Below are positions 21,328-31,437 of a stretch of DNA of 64,000 nucleotides, piece by piece. This DNA is from Incurvaria masculella (lineage: Eukaryota; Arthropoda; Insecta; Lepidoptera; Incurvariidae), in assembly GCA_946894095.1 (NCBI GenBank), contig OX335659.1:937501-1001500 (forward strand), written 5' to 3'. The notes under the pieces are model-generated. The model saw only the letters and a list, made by a program, of their open reading frames with translations, had not been told where the DNA came from and did not search any database. The translations under genes were made by a program, and so were the position numbers. Numbering within the stretch: position 1 is the first letter of the stretch; each line of letters opens with the position of its first letter.

Positions 21328-22879
21328 TTTTAGAGTTGCCTTCAAGTGTATCTTGTGTTTTTGTAATGTAATGTAATAACGTGAACTACATGTTTATCGG
21401 CACACATTTTTTCTGGAATTCCCGCCGATATGACGTGTGACTCGCGTATAAAAGCAGCACTTAATATCGCTAGAATGTGTGTGAGTCCCCCCTACCCAGC
21501 CGGCGGCGATTCAGGTCAATATATCATAACGATCGGAGGCCACTTGATTCGTAACACGGAACAACTTGCCAGAACTTGCTCCCCGTAATTGAGTTTCAAA
21601 CATCGAGCCTTTTCACGAAAATGCCTCGCTCCCCGAACGCCAAGCTGTGTGGCTCGCGCGGTGAAACATTCGGTTGGCTCATTTAGAAATATACCTACTT
21701 TTTTAATTACTAGGCGAGGCATTATAAGTGACTGTGCGAGCGTGCAGAGTGATAATGAGCGATTGTCTGTGGGTGTAAATATTTGGTTCTCCGCTTCACT
21801 ATTCGTGCATTAATATATACAAATATTATTTGATGCGGTATAGATAACGCAATGTTTATCCGAGAAGCATATCCATTTGAAAGTGATTTTTCAAATCAGT
21901 GACAATTCAAAGCATTTAGTGTATGCACCAAACATTTCAGCTACAAACTTAACCAATACACGAGCGTAATTAAAAATCTTAAAAAAATATATTTTTATTT
22001 TATTTTATATCACAAAATAACTAAGAGCCAGAGTAGCTCAAATATAAACCAATCGTCTGCTGTACACTTTGTACTAAAGGTGTTGTGACATTGTCAGATA
22101 GAAACATAGTTTGCAAATAATTCAGCTCTGTATGTAATGTTTTAGTCTATACCCTTTCTAATATAAAAACTTGAATTTCTCTGGAACTCGGTCTTTGATT
22201 GGTTAGGTTTGTACCTTCACAGTCATAATTCTCAAGTAGAATCATTGTTTTTTTAAATGCTTCGACCACATGAAGACAATATTTTGGCTGTAAGTCGTTG
22301 CAGTAGGACTCATATTTAAGGAAGTAATGTATTCGTTTTTATTGTTCCGTTCCTCAGAAAGAAAATGAACTTTCATAGGAGTTGTCAGAGGATCGTAGAC
22401 AGTCTCTTTTTCTCAGGAACGCGTGGAGGTATTAAATTGAAATTATAATAAAATTCTTAGAATTTTTCAAGAGTCGCTTACAGAAGTCAAGTTCTAAGGT
22501 AACGCGGTCAAAAAATAACGCCCCCTATTTGCCGTATAGTTTGACACTCCCGGGTACTTCGGAGACCTATAATCATGAAAGGACAGTGCTCAAACTACTA
22601 TGGATGACAGTCCCTAATGTTTTTTGTTTGTGTCTCAATACTATCAGTCTCAATTTGATAGCATCTCATTTGTGCTTTAGAGATGTAGATTATTATTTTA
22701 TGTTTTTCCTTACGGGCTATTCCCTATGACTATTTAAAGTTTTGAAGTTATAAAGAAACACATAGCAGTGATTTGGCTTTAATGGTTTCATTTGATATCT
22801 TTTAGCATTGTTTTCAATATTATTGAATGGATATAATTACAATTTGGCTCATTGTTGACGAAATCATGGAGGAATATTT
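21328..22879. other. No gene seen; possible core promoter
   Basis: 21400-21790 is moderately GC-rich and contains a TATA-box match listed separately. The rest is AT-rich. Frames of 66-74 codons show no motif, and no repeat family was recognised. Confidence 0.4.
21447..21454 (+). promoter_or_regulatory. TATAAAAG match, possible core promoter
   Basis: TATAAAAG follows GACTCGCG in a GC-richer setting. I see no arthropod initiator (TCAGT-like) at the expected +1 about 30 bp downstream and no convincing exon. It is a weak candidate only. Confidence 0.15.
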
Positions 22880-22885
22880 GTGCAA

Positions 22886-23025
22886 ATGCAAACCCCGTGT
22901 TCAATAACTCCTTAAAGCGCTTCGAGTTTTCAGATTTGTGTTCAATAAGTCCTTAACTCCATAAAAATTTTAATGAGCGTTAGCAGAAATGCTCATTGTA
23001 GCGCTTTGAGCCCTTATTGCATCGT
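22886..23025. repeat. Nested imperfect inverted repeats
   Basis: CAATAACTCCTTAAAGCGCT near 22900 pairs imperfectly with AGCGCTTTGAGCCCTTATTG near 23010. Inside, AATGAGC and GCTCATT (about 22972-22999) also pair. It could fold as a long hairpin, perhaps a decayed MITE. A direct repeat GTGTTCAATAA is present at about 22897 and 22940. Confidence 0.4.
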
Positions 23026-24135
23026 TCAACTTGACAATCTATATTTAGGTTAATATTATTTAATAGCTTACATTTTTCATCGCCGAATGATTTTTATTTC
23101 AATCTGCATAAAATAAACACATAAAATATAACCTTAACTTAAAACGTTAAATCTTTTTAATTTTTTATACAGTTTTCCCATGGGGAATTTGCTTACATTT
23201 TTCCTAAAAATAAATCATATTTTTAAGATTCTTTGGAGCACTTTTTATAAGTGCACAAGAATGACACAAATGTAAACCTATTTGGGCAATCTCCTTTGAC
23301 AATTCGCAAGGTTTTCACAACTTATGTATTAAGCTCATGATATAATTTTTTTTTAATTTAATATCAAATAAAAAAATCGCCGTCATGTACGAACTATCTA
23401 CACACACAAATCACGGAATTAAACGAGTCAGACTCACACTTTTTCGCCTCTGCCATGCCAGGTTCATATTTTCTTTTAATTAGGAAACTTTGAAGAAATA
23501 AAGTGAAATGGAGAAAAATAGCTCCAGGAATCAACGTGTGTATGACAATTAAATACCAATAAATACATGTTTGTATGTATATAACGCGAACCAGATGCCG
23601 AGGCTACCGCAACGCATAATGACGAACTCTTGGCAGGATAATGCCATGCCAGAGCTCATGGCTTTATTTTATCGTGCCTAAAAAAAAATTATAGGGCAGA
23701 AACAGAGCACGTTAGACTTCCGAGAGAATTTAATATGTTGGGCGCTTGCCTTTTTCGGTCATGCGGACCAATATAACTCACAGCAACTTGTATTTATGAT
23801 CGGAGGGATGTAGTCGTTTAAAATAGGGTTTCTTAAGATAAAGCGAATGGTACGTGATATCTTGACAAGAAATCAGTCCTATCGGATGCAAAATAACAAT
23901 ATTTTATGGCGCTAAAATTGACGTTCAGTCAATTACTAATAGTTGTATTATATCAAGGAAAATTATTGTTTTCGTCAGTTTGATATTATTTGTATCATCT
24001 TTAATATCTTATCAAAAAATCTTGACGATAGATCTTTTCGTTCTTTTCTATGTGGTTTCTTCACTTAATTGAAAAGAAGTTTCATATTTAATTTGACTTT
24101 AGCGATGAATCCAAAATAAAAATAAAAATAGAAAC
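23026..24135. other. No feature seen
   Basis: AT-rich sequence. The segment 23600-23660 (GCCATGCCAGAGCTCATGG) is weakly reminiscent of an S tail but too diverged to call. Confidence 0.35.
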
Positions 24136-24487
24136 AGACATTGATGGCCAATGCCATACGCACCGACATGATAATAACTCAAAACGCTGGATTCCCGTAG
24201 ACATGATCTGCCATGCCATAATCGTCGAGAGTAGGTACTGTGTGGAAAACATAGATAATTCGTTACTGTCACTTAGACCATATTTTTATTAAATGCGATT
24301 GCGCCAAACGGGGCGTACATAAACTTAACATCTATTCATGAAGGGGGCCCTCAGTTTCAAGTGGAATCCGAATCACGGTCCGCGTCAACATCTTAACGGT
24401 TACCCATTCGGAATCATATCGCGCCCAGTGTCGCTTAACTTAGATTATCCACATTCGAGTCGTCGCATAACGGGGCTATCGAGGGTG
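24136..24487 (-). mobile_element. S-5S SINE, minus strand
   Basis: On the minus strand the head reads CTCGATAGCCCCGTTATGCG, followed by AAGTTAAGCGACACTGGGCG and, a little later, GAATGGGTAACCG (24399-24442). That order and spacing closely match the 5S rRNA internal promoter (AAGTTAAGCA, GGGCGCG, GGATGGGTGACC). The shared SINE body and the tail (complement of GACATTGATGGCCAATGCC) follow but are diverged. It lies head-to-head with the next SINE. Confidence 0.8.
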
Positions 24488-24550
24488 GGTGTGTTTAAGT
24501 GACCATATGTTACATATTATAAAGTTTGATCACATCTCGCAAACTAGGAA

Positions 24551-24878
24551 ATTGGGTAGCTCAGTGTGCGACGCCTTGCGATTCGATAAGCTGGGTGAAG
24601 CACCTCTGAGCGCGGTTAGGTTCTGGATGGGTGACCATTTTCAACGTTAAGGCTAGCCGTGGTTCAGATCCCCCGTAAAAGTGTAAGTCTCCTTTCTTAC
24701 AGTAAGTGGTGGTAGGAACGATGGTCGAAGCGGCAATGAAAATTGTCCGTTTCCATCCAGTTAAATGTAGCTTAAAAATACAAGGAAGGTCCTGGCATGG
24801 CACGTAGTTCCCATGTGGTATGTAAGGCTAATATCTGACGGTCAGTTCGGTAATAGCCATCTATGTCAACATACATTT
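24551..24878 (+). mobile_element. S-5S SINE, plus strand
   Basis: Head GGGTAGCTCAGTGTGCGACG, then GAAGCACC, GAGCGCGGTTAGGTTCTGG and ATGGGTGACC (24595-24636), a strong resemblance to the 5S rRNA A-IE-C box region. The body includes CGTGGTTCAGATCCCCCG, GGTCGAAGCGGCAATGAAAA and GGAAGGTCCTGGCATGGCAC. The tail is AGCCATCTATGTCAACATAC with little A-run left. Its 5' end faces that of the 24136-24487 copy across ~64 bp. Confidence 0.87.
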
Positions 24879-25479
24879 GATTTGATACAATTTCGTATCA
24901 ATAATAACGAGGGCTCTATACACCCGAATTTTATTTTAGTTTTTATTTTAGTTAAGCATTATTAGTTTCTCGGTATTGTTTAAGAATTTTTCCGAATTGT
25001 GACGTCACATCCTTTTCCAAACCCTCTGCTCCCGACCTATTATCTAATATGCCGACATGTAGGCCGACATCAAGGAGACGAGGTCTTATCTTAATTACTC
25101 GCACAGAAACAAGCGACACGCGTTAACACGCAATAACACACAGTTACATAAGGCAACACGCTAGCGATTTATCATGGTGCGTGTGCGAGGGATGGATACC
25201 AGGGAAATGGATACCAGTGCCGGTGAGACGCTCTGTTTTTAGTTTGTAATGAGTAAGGCTATAAATTATGTTTTATTTTTAAATTATTGAGTCGTCTATA
25301 CAGAATAAAATTCTCAGCTGTAGCCTTAAATTTTCCGGAAGACTATCACATGGGGTGTGTTTTTTTTAATGAAAAACCGTGGGTGGCTCTGCTGAGAACA
25401 AAAGGTTCTCAGAAAAGCCAAAAACACCTTGCCTCGCTAAACCACACTCAGCGAGGCGCCATGCCAGCGGATTTGCGGA
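24879..25479. other. Spacer with two small perfect hairpins
   Basis: 25392-25412 is CTGAGAAC-loop-GTTCTCAG, and 25433-25457 includes CCTCGCT with AGCGAGG across an 11-base loop. They may belong to the 3' region of the minus-strand LINE remnant that starts at 25690. 24900-25290 shows nothing recognisable. Confidence 0.45.
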
Positions 25480-25690
25480 CTATGGCTGAGCTATCGAGCT
25501 TATTCAAATTACGCTTGAAGACTCCCAGGTTATAGGCATCCGCCGGTAGACAGTTACATATCCTGGCGGTGCGGCAGAGAGAGAGTTGAGTTTGAGAAAC
25601 GGTTCGTTCTCAAAAGCCTAATGTCAACCACAATCTTGGCACCGTTCGTTCGTAGCTCTCTGCAATTACTCATATGCTATATCTAGATAG
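25480..25690 (-). pseudogene. LINE reverse-transcriptase C-terminal remnant
   Basis: A minus-strand frame reads CRTARICNCLPADAYNLG, then VFKRNLNKL. This is the conserved end of many arthropod non-LTR retrotransposon polyproteins (the 'SRTARLWNSLP ... YNLxxFKxxxN' pattern). Upstream in a different frame is KIVVDIRLLRTNRF, which fits the sequence that normally precedes it, so a frameshift separates the two. There is no RT core, no endonuclease, and an in-frame stop after about 55 codons. It is a dead 5'-truncated copy. The clade is uncertain (Jockey-like or similar). Confidence 0.65.
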
Positions 25691-25838
25691 TATAACACTG
25701 TAGTGGCGATCACATAAAACAGGTATGTACTAAATTATATAAAAATAAATTCTACAAATAAAAAAATATTTTAAAGCACATCGAATCAAAATTATCTAAT
25801 GAATAATAGCATATTTTGTAATTGTTTCATGAGAATGC

Positions 25839-26096
25839 ATCGTTGGTATACTGGTAAAACCCGCTAATTTTATTTTTTTAGTATAATGAGTTAATAATGC
25901 AGTTATACTAAATTTTTCAAGCTCTTTCTTATGTTAAAACCCATATATTGGTATGACGTTTAGTTTTAAAGTTAGGTTGTGTAAACACATGGACAATTGT
26001 ATTGTACCAACCGTTACGAGCTATTTAACTTTTAAGTCCATTTATCTCGCAACTCTCATTTCTTCAATAAAAGGGTTTTATCAGTATACTGACGAT
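25839..26096. mobile_element. T-family TIR element, copy 1 (258 bp)
   Basis: The start ATCGTTGGTATACTGGTAAA matches the complement of the end (ATCGTCAGTATACTGATAAA) over about 24 bp. A second copy with the same termini lies at 39404-39655. Shared interior: AGCTCTTTCTTA, AAAACCCATATATTG, TATGACGTTTAGTTTTAAAG and AAACACATGGACAATTG. The interior is non-coding. I could not fix a target duplication. Confidence 0.8.
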
Positions 26097-26531
26097 ATAC
26101 ACCTTATTAAAAAGGCGGTAGCTACATATAAGGCCCAAATATTATATTTTTGAAATTTAGTGGGTGAGTGATCGAGTGTTAAGATAGCGAATTTTTGGAT
26201 TTAATCATCTCGGGAATTCGTTAAGAAATAAACGTAAAACTTGAAAGCTACTTTCAGGTGGAGTAGCTCACGAGACAGAATTAATTTTGGACTTAAGCTC
26301 AAATTCAGTGTGGAGATATGGGGGCTCTAAACTACACTTAGTTGCTTCCTGTAAAGGATGTTACGCTGTGCTTGCTCGGTATTTAGTGCCAAAATAATGT
26401 TCAATACCAAAACGCATGGTGAAAATATTTGAAAATGGAAATTCTTCCTTATTATGCATGTTTTTGGCATTAATATAATATTGCTTTGAATAGCCTAAGT
26501 ATTAAATTGTATAGTTAGTTATTTTTTGTCA
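26097..26531. other. No feature seen
   Basis: AT-rich sequence without recognised repeats. Confidence 0.4.
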
Positions 26532-26852
26532 GCCGCGGTAGCTCAGTGTGCGACGCCTTGCGAATCGATAAGCTGGGGAAGCACCTCTGAGCGCGGTTGG
26601 GTTTTGGATGGGTGAACAATTTCAACTGTTGAGGCTGGCCGGGGCTCGGATTCCACGTAAAACTATAGGTTCTCTTCCTTACTTACTAAGTGTTAGGGTT
26701 AATCCTGCCCGGAATGGTACCATCGCATTTAATGAACGACGGTCGAATATAAGGCACGTCCTGGCATGGCACCTAGTTCCCATGTGGTGTGTTAGGATAT
26801 TATTTGATGGTCAGATCGGTATTAGCCATCCATGTCCAGTTACATAAAAAAA
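26532..26852 (+). mobile_element. S-5S SINE, plus strand
   Basis: Head GCGGTAGCTCAGTGTGCGAC, then GGAAGCACCTCTGAGCGCGG and TTTTGGATGGGTGA. The body includes CTCGGATTCCACGTAAAACT and GGTACCATCGCATTTAATGA. There is an internal deletion between the GGTCGAA segment and the GGCACGTCCTGGCATGGCAC segment, and the tail CCATGTCCAGTTACATAAAA is intact. It is nearly complete apart from that deletion. Confidence 0.85.
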
Positions 26853-27206
26853 TACTGATATCTTCAACTCTTCGGATAATGGCTCTATCGAGATTTTTTT
26901 TTTTTTTTTTTTATTTATTAGAAGGAAATACAGCAACAGAAAATTACATAGTGAATATATAGGTCTACACATTAAATTAGCCTATTTCCTTACTATTCCT
27001 TACGGAATCATTTAAATACATATAACCAAAATTAAAACTAGATGTGCTGTTGAGTCAGAGCAAAGAACGCTACACTAAGTAAGTAAAAATAATTATGTAG
27101 GCAATCATATATTAAACAATATAATATAAGAAACTATTTCGTTGAATAATTAGCGATCCTTTCAAATCACGTATTATTGGTTTAACTTTTTTCCAATGCT
27201 GTGTTC
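26853..27206. other. AT-rich spacer with a 19-base T-run
   Basis: T-run at 26894-26912, then AT-rich DNA without recognised repeats up to the nested foldback element. Confidence 0.5.
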
Positions 27207-27317
27207 AAACCCTGTTTATGTTTGAAAACTTAAGGCTTTTCACGCGGCGGGAGGAGACATCAGACAACGGGCTGAAGAGAATGTTTCCTCCCGCCGCGTG
27301 AAAAGCCGTAAGTTTTC

Positions 27318-27528
27318 TTATATTTAAATAATATAATAATAAAATTAAATAAGAATAAATAAGAAATTAATAAACTTTATCTGTATTTTATTTATTAGCT
27401 GTATTTTATTATTTATTTATTAATTTACTTATTTAGTTGTTTTTACCGTATTGGTTCTGTAGGCAGACATAATATTAATAACAACGATTGTTGTTTTTGT
27501 GTTTGTTGTAGAGACAGCACCATAACCA
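27318..27528. mobile_element. 211-bp AT-rich insertion with 10-bp target duplication
   Basis: GTAAGTTTTC occurs at 27308-27317 and again at 27529-27538, and the FB copy at 48.6 kb is uninterrupted at the corresponding point (GCCGTAACATTTCCAAACAT). The 211 bp between the repeats is therefore an insertion. It is very AT-rich, has no coding capacity and matches nothing else in the window. Confidence 0.75.
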
Positions 27529-27568
27529 GTAAGTTTTCAAACATATTCAACGACTGCTATAATCTAAT

Positions 27569-27873
27569 AACCGGCCAAGTGCGAGTCGGACTCGCACACG
27601 AAGGGTTCCGTACCATCGTAATAGATTAAACACAGAAAAATCACGTTTTTTTTATATTTTTTTAATGATTTTTTTTAATTAATTAATTTTAATTTTTATA
27701 TTTTTTTATTTTACCTATTTATTGTTATAGCGGATTACAACACACTCTGTGAAAATTTCAGCTGCCTATCTATTACGGTTCAAGAGAGACAGACCTGTGA
27801 CAGATGGACGGACGGACAGCGGAGGCTTAGTAATAGGGTTCCGTTTGCACCCTTTGGGTACGGAACCCTAAAA
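27569..27873 (+). mobile_element. C element, complete, inside an FB element
   Basis: Begins AACCGGCCAAGTGCGAGTCG, contains the palindrome GTGCGAGTCGGACTCGCAC, ACGGTTCAAGAGAGACAGAC and GACAGCGGAGGCTTAGTAAT, and ends GGGTACGGAACCCTAAAA. It interrupts the FB terminal sequence (AATCTAA to AAAAGTATCAT), so it is younger than the FB insertion. Confidence 0.92.
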
Positions 27874-27891
27874 AGTATCATAAAACCCTGT

Positions 27892-28269
27892 ATATTAAGA
27901 TTAGCGGCCTCAAAGGCCATTATTATTTGTGTGGTGATCACGAGAAACGTTGGACAGTTCGGAACCACCTTAAGAGGAGCACCTATACGTTATGCAGTGT
28001 AATCGGGTAGCAGGTGTCGTTCCCGCGGCGCTTCCCGCATTACCCCGCACCGTCTCGTCGGGAATAGCCGAGCATTGTGCTCACGGGCGCGTGAGCAAGG
28101 AGCTTATAAGCGATTCCCCCAATGGACGTAATATGGGGAGTGGAGAGCGGGATGTATCGGTATCTGTACGTACAAGTCTCGCTTTCTATTATACAGTCCA
28201 GTCTTGATGGGTTTCTGAAGGTCGCGTATTTGTGTTCATCGGACTAGGGCGGTTTTGGTTTGTTGATGT
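27892..28269. other. GC-richer unassigned DNA
   Basis: 28010-28180 is GC-rich with several CpGs, and a 71-codon frame starting ATG (27992-28207) crosses it. The predicted peptide has no recognised motif. It could be a small exon, but I found no splice context to support that. Confidence 0.3.
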
Positions 28270-28400
28270 ATAGTATTGTATTGTTTATTCATCATCCATA
28301 GACTTTACACTGCGCTCGGATTTGTCATATGTTAACGTTGGCCAGTTAAGCAAAAGAAAACACAGCGAAGAAGAACTGGAAAGAAAATCCGCTGGTTTTT
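28270..28400 (-). mobile_element. Z-family LINE 3' tail
   Basis: Complement of the Z family: TTGTTTATTCATCATCCATA, then ACACTGCGCTCGGATTTGTC, GGCCAGTTAAGCAAAAG, AGCGAAGAAGAACTGGAAAG and AATCCGCTGG. It matches 59549-59690 in inverted orientation. Confidence 0.72.
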
Positions 28401-28944
28401 TTTTTCAACGTCCACTTAATTTAAATTTACAAAAGTGTTTGTTGATGGACTTTTCAGAAGTTCACTCTGGTGCGTTGATTTAAGAGGATAATGAGTTGAT
28501 CATATTTCGTACAATAGCTCGTGCATGTTTTCTCAGTCAAATTAAGAATATTTTTTTTACATTTTTTTACATTAGGCACCCGAAATAAAATAGCATGAGT
28601 AAGTCTGACGATCAGACATCGAATTATTACAATTCCTCTTCTGGCAATCGATTGGTTTTCTTTTATTAATGTTTCTATTTTACGTAAGAAACTCCCGCTA
28701 TTCTGAAGTTTTTTAACCAAAGGAAGAAATTAAAAATGGAAACTGATTAATGTGTTTATGTTTAAAGGTAATTTTTTCTTGCATCTAACGAACATATTAC
28801 TTTTGAATATCTAATGCGAATGAGCAATTTGCTATCCAAACCACATGTTGATGAGAATTCTTATTGAAATTTGGCCAGTTTATTGTTTTGTTTTCTGAGG
28901 AGTATCTAGTATACATATATAGAGGAGGAGAATATATATAGGAC
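28401..28944. other. No feature seen
   Basis: AT-rich. An 88-codon minus-strand frame (28454-28720) shows no motif. Confidence 0.4.
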
Positions 28945-29055
28945 AAAGAAAGGGAACATCTTGGCAAGGCACCTATTTCCTTCTGGCGTGTAGTGTTACT
29001 TCATAGACTAATGATATAAATACAGGGGTGTGACATTAGCCATGTATGTTCAGTA
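28945..29055 (+). mobile_element. S-family SINE tail, diverged
   Basis: GGGAACATCTTGGCAAGGCA, then CCTATTTCC, and TGTGACATTAGCCATGTATG, then TTCAGTAA, correspond to the end of the S body and the tail. It is 5'-truncated and old. Confidence 0.5.
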
Positions 29056-30084
29056 ATATTCAAATTAGCAAACATATGAAAGCAATGAAGTAAAATAAAA
29101 TTATAATATTGAAAGGATGCTTATTCACGAAGATAGCGATTTAATTTAAAATTTCTTGGAATAACACCGCATTGCATGTATACGCTTTTCTTTTACCATT
29201 CGCAATTATAATCAACAGCGTAACATTCGCAATTAAAACTGATCAGCAGACGCCATCAGCAGAGGCCCAGAGCGGTACGTTCCTCAAATCAAACAGCGAT
29301 GAAAAAACATCGACACCGGATGGGATCCGAACGCGTCGAGTGAACTCGGCTAATATCAGTGAACGCGGGAGAAAGAAAACACGAGAAGATAGCGAGGCAA
29401 TTACCGAAGTAAACAACATAGTAGGTGGTCGGGGGGACAAGATTGATTCCTGAAACGGGGCGGGAAGCCCGCGTGGGAGCAGACAACTTGTTGGAGCTTG
29501 TACCCGAGCTGTGGCAAAGGGACGCGTGTATCGTAAAATAAGGGGAAATAGAAGAAGGTATTGCCGTTGGCGGTGAACTAGAATAGATGGCAAGAAGTCT
29601 AATTATTATAATAATAGGTTCGAGAACGGATGAGACGGAGGGAACAGAAATTCCTTGAATTAACGAGTATCCTCGTGGCAGACTTTTCTATGCTTCTATG
29701 AATTCAGGTATTATCCAATTATTATATTCAGTATTAAATCAGTCCAGTACTACAAACATGTTACGGAATAATTATTGCCGGAATAATGTATTGTAACTCC
29801 AGGTGAGGTAGGGGCGCTGGTATTGTATTAATTTGAACAAAACTGTTTAGAAAACGATTTGAGTTTAAATATAATAAAACAAATTTGTAAGAAGGTAATA
29901 CTATAATAACATATACCAATATATAATATTATATATATTATATATAAATAATGATTATGGTCCTGTTTCCCATTTAAAATATAATCAAATATCGGCATTG
30001 GTACGTAATTGATCGATCACCTTTTAAAAACATCCTGAAATACTAGCTTGAATATATGCTAAAAAGGCATATATGCTGTATTTG
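29056..30084. other. Unassigned DNA with one weak exon candidate
   Basis: A 93-codon plus-strand frame (29172-29453) begins at TTG, not ATG. Its first ~20 residues are hydrophobic (LLPFAIIINSVTFAI) and the rest is charged. A CT-rich stretch ending AACAG precedes part of it, so it might be an internal exon. A 116-codon frame on the opposite strand overlaps it, which weakens the case. 29870-29960 is AT-repeat-like. No other feature was seen. Confidence 0.25.
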
Positions 30085-30226
30085 TAAAGTAGTTCTTTTT
30101 ACTGGGCTCTTTCTTCAATTAATGTATGCTTACTTCACGGTCGATTATACATTTATGCATGTCATATTCCTTGGAATAAGCGACGTACCTGCTTAATTAG
30201 AAAAAGTATATTTACTTATAAGCTAA
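30085..30226 (+). mobile_element. Family L element, partial, opposite orientation
   Basis: Complement of the 45-kb orientation: GTAAAGTAGTTCTTTTTACT, ACTTCACGGTCGATTATACA, CATATTCCTTGGAATAAGCG, then ACGTAC and AAAAAGTATATTTACTTATA. There is no tRNA-like head, so it is 5'-truncated. Confidence 0.65.
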
Positions 30227-31092
30227 AAATTTTAATTCCAAATTTTAATTGTTTCTGTCAGCCATATTTTTCAAAAAGGTATCTGTTTAATCTTCTAGTA
30301 TGGATAAAACAACAAGTTTAAATTGTAAATACGAAAATGAAAGCGATCTTGTAATTATTATGAAAGCAACTAGATGAAAACATTATAATTGTGAATGCAA
30401 AAAAAAAAATCGAACTAAATCTTATTTACGTTTTAAATGTCCGAAAGGATTGGATCCCCGATAGCCACAAACAGACCTATAAAGGATAAAGCTAATTTCG
30501 AGTCGGCCGTGTATCTTTACTGATTTTTTTGCAAAAGAAGTTTTAATATTCTTTCGAACAAAGGTAAAGGGAAGGAAGGGCTTCAAACTTTTGTTTTATG
30601 TGACACCGGCCCGAGATAACAGCCAGACTTGAATTAGCTCCTTACCTGGTGGGGGGAGGAATTCTCCTGGAGTGGGCTTTCATCGTCCCAACGACAGAAT
30701 ATTGCTCCGTCTAGGAATGGCGCCGATTCTCCAAGAGAATTTTCTTTGAACTGCAAACGACAGCTATAAAGACGCGTCGAATGGGCCTGATATTACACTA
30801 AACATTTAGGGTTTTCTTGAAAAGATGTAGGCGTGTCTGTATTTATTCTTAAGCTGGTAGCAAAACGATGCTGTAAAGAACGGACAATTTTAACACGTTT
30901 TTTATTATTTTACCTGTTTTCAATTTTGGTTTGTTTCATTATATTTAGTAATTAAACGAACATAAATGTATCATGTATGCACAAAATGAAGTAATTGTGT
31001 GAATACCTCGTCCGGAGGATGCAGTATCGCAGATAGACGTAACAAGTGCTCATTTAGTTCGAAGACGAGGTGGGAAAAATAGATTTATTTTT
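30227..31092. other. No gene seen
   Basis: 30590-30790 is more GC-balanced and holds an imperfect inverted repeat (GAATTCTCCTGGAG against CTCCAAGAGAATTTT, ~60-base loop). The rest is AT-rich without features. Confidence 0.4.
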
Positions 31093-31436
31093 TAACCGAC
31101 TTCAAAAAAGGAAGAGGTTATCAATTCGTCTGTATGTTTTTTTTTATGTTTGTTACCTCATAACTTTTGCCTGGGTGAACCGATTTTGATGATGATTTTT
31201 TTAAATGAAAGCTAGTGCTTCTCAAGTGGTCCCATTTTAATTTGGTTAAGTTCTGACAATGATATCCATGAGAAAATCATATAAGTCTTAAATTTGTATT
31301 AAAATGTGCGCGACAAATGGACGAATAACTCAATATAACGCCAACCGATTTCGGTGATTCTTTTTTGATTGGAAAGGACGTGTACGAATTATTAAGTGTA
31401 CTTCAGATTCACTAAAAATAAACAAATAAAAAAAAT
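31093..31436 (+). mobile_element. V-family element, first module
   Basis: Starts AACCGACTTCAAAAAAGGAA, includes GGGTGAACCGATTTTGATGA, GTGGTCCCATTTTAATTTGG and GCGACAAATGGACGAATAAC. It is very close to 7837-8190 in sequence and order, which suggests a recent common source. It passes directly into the hairpin module. Confidence 0.85.
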
Positions 31437-31437
31437 A

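Larger units (their letters stand above)
27216..27882 (-). mobile_element. FB-family foldback element containing two later insertions
   Basis: It is flanked by the 9-bp direct repeat AAACCCTGT (27207-27215 and 27883-27891). The left arm ATGTTTGAAAACTTAAGGCT, then TTTCACGCGGCGGGAGGAG, folds onto ATGTTTCCTCCCGCCGCGTG, then AAAAGCCG. To the right the element continues as CAAACATATTCAACGACTGC, then TATAATC, and finishes AAAAGTATCATA, the same terminal segment as in the 6.3-kb and 48.6-kb copies. It is split by an AT-rich insert (27318-27528) and by a complete C element (27569-27873). Confidence 0.82.

Noticed and set aside
21447..21454. Definite promoter at TATAAAAG
   Set aside because: No initiator at the right distance and no downstream exon. 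A TATA match alone is expected by chance in AT-rich DNA.
24595..24636. 5S rRNA gene
   Set aside because: Only the internal promoter region resembles 5S rRNA. The rest is SINE body, and it recurs in several SINE copies.
29172..29593. 93-codon frame with a hydrophobic start, resembling a secreted protein
   Set aside because: It begins with TTG, not ATG, and is opposed by a 116-codon frame on the other strand. I mention it as a weak exon candidate but do not call a gene.
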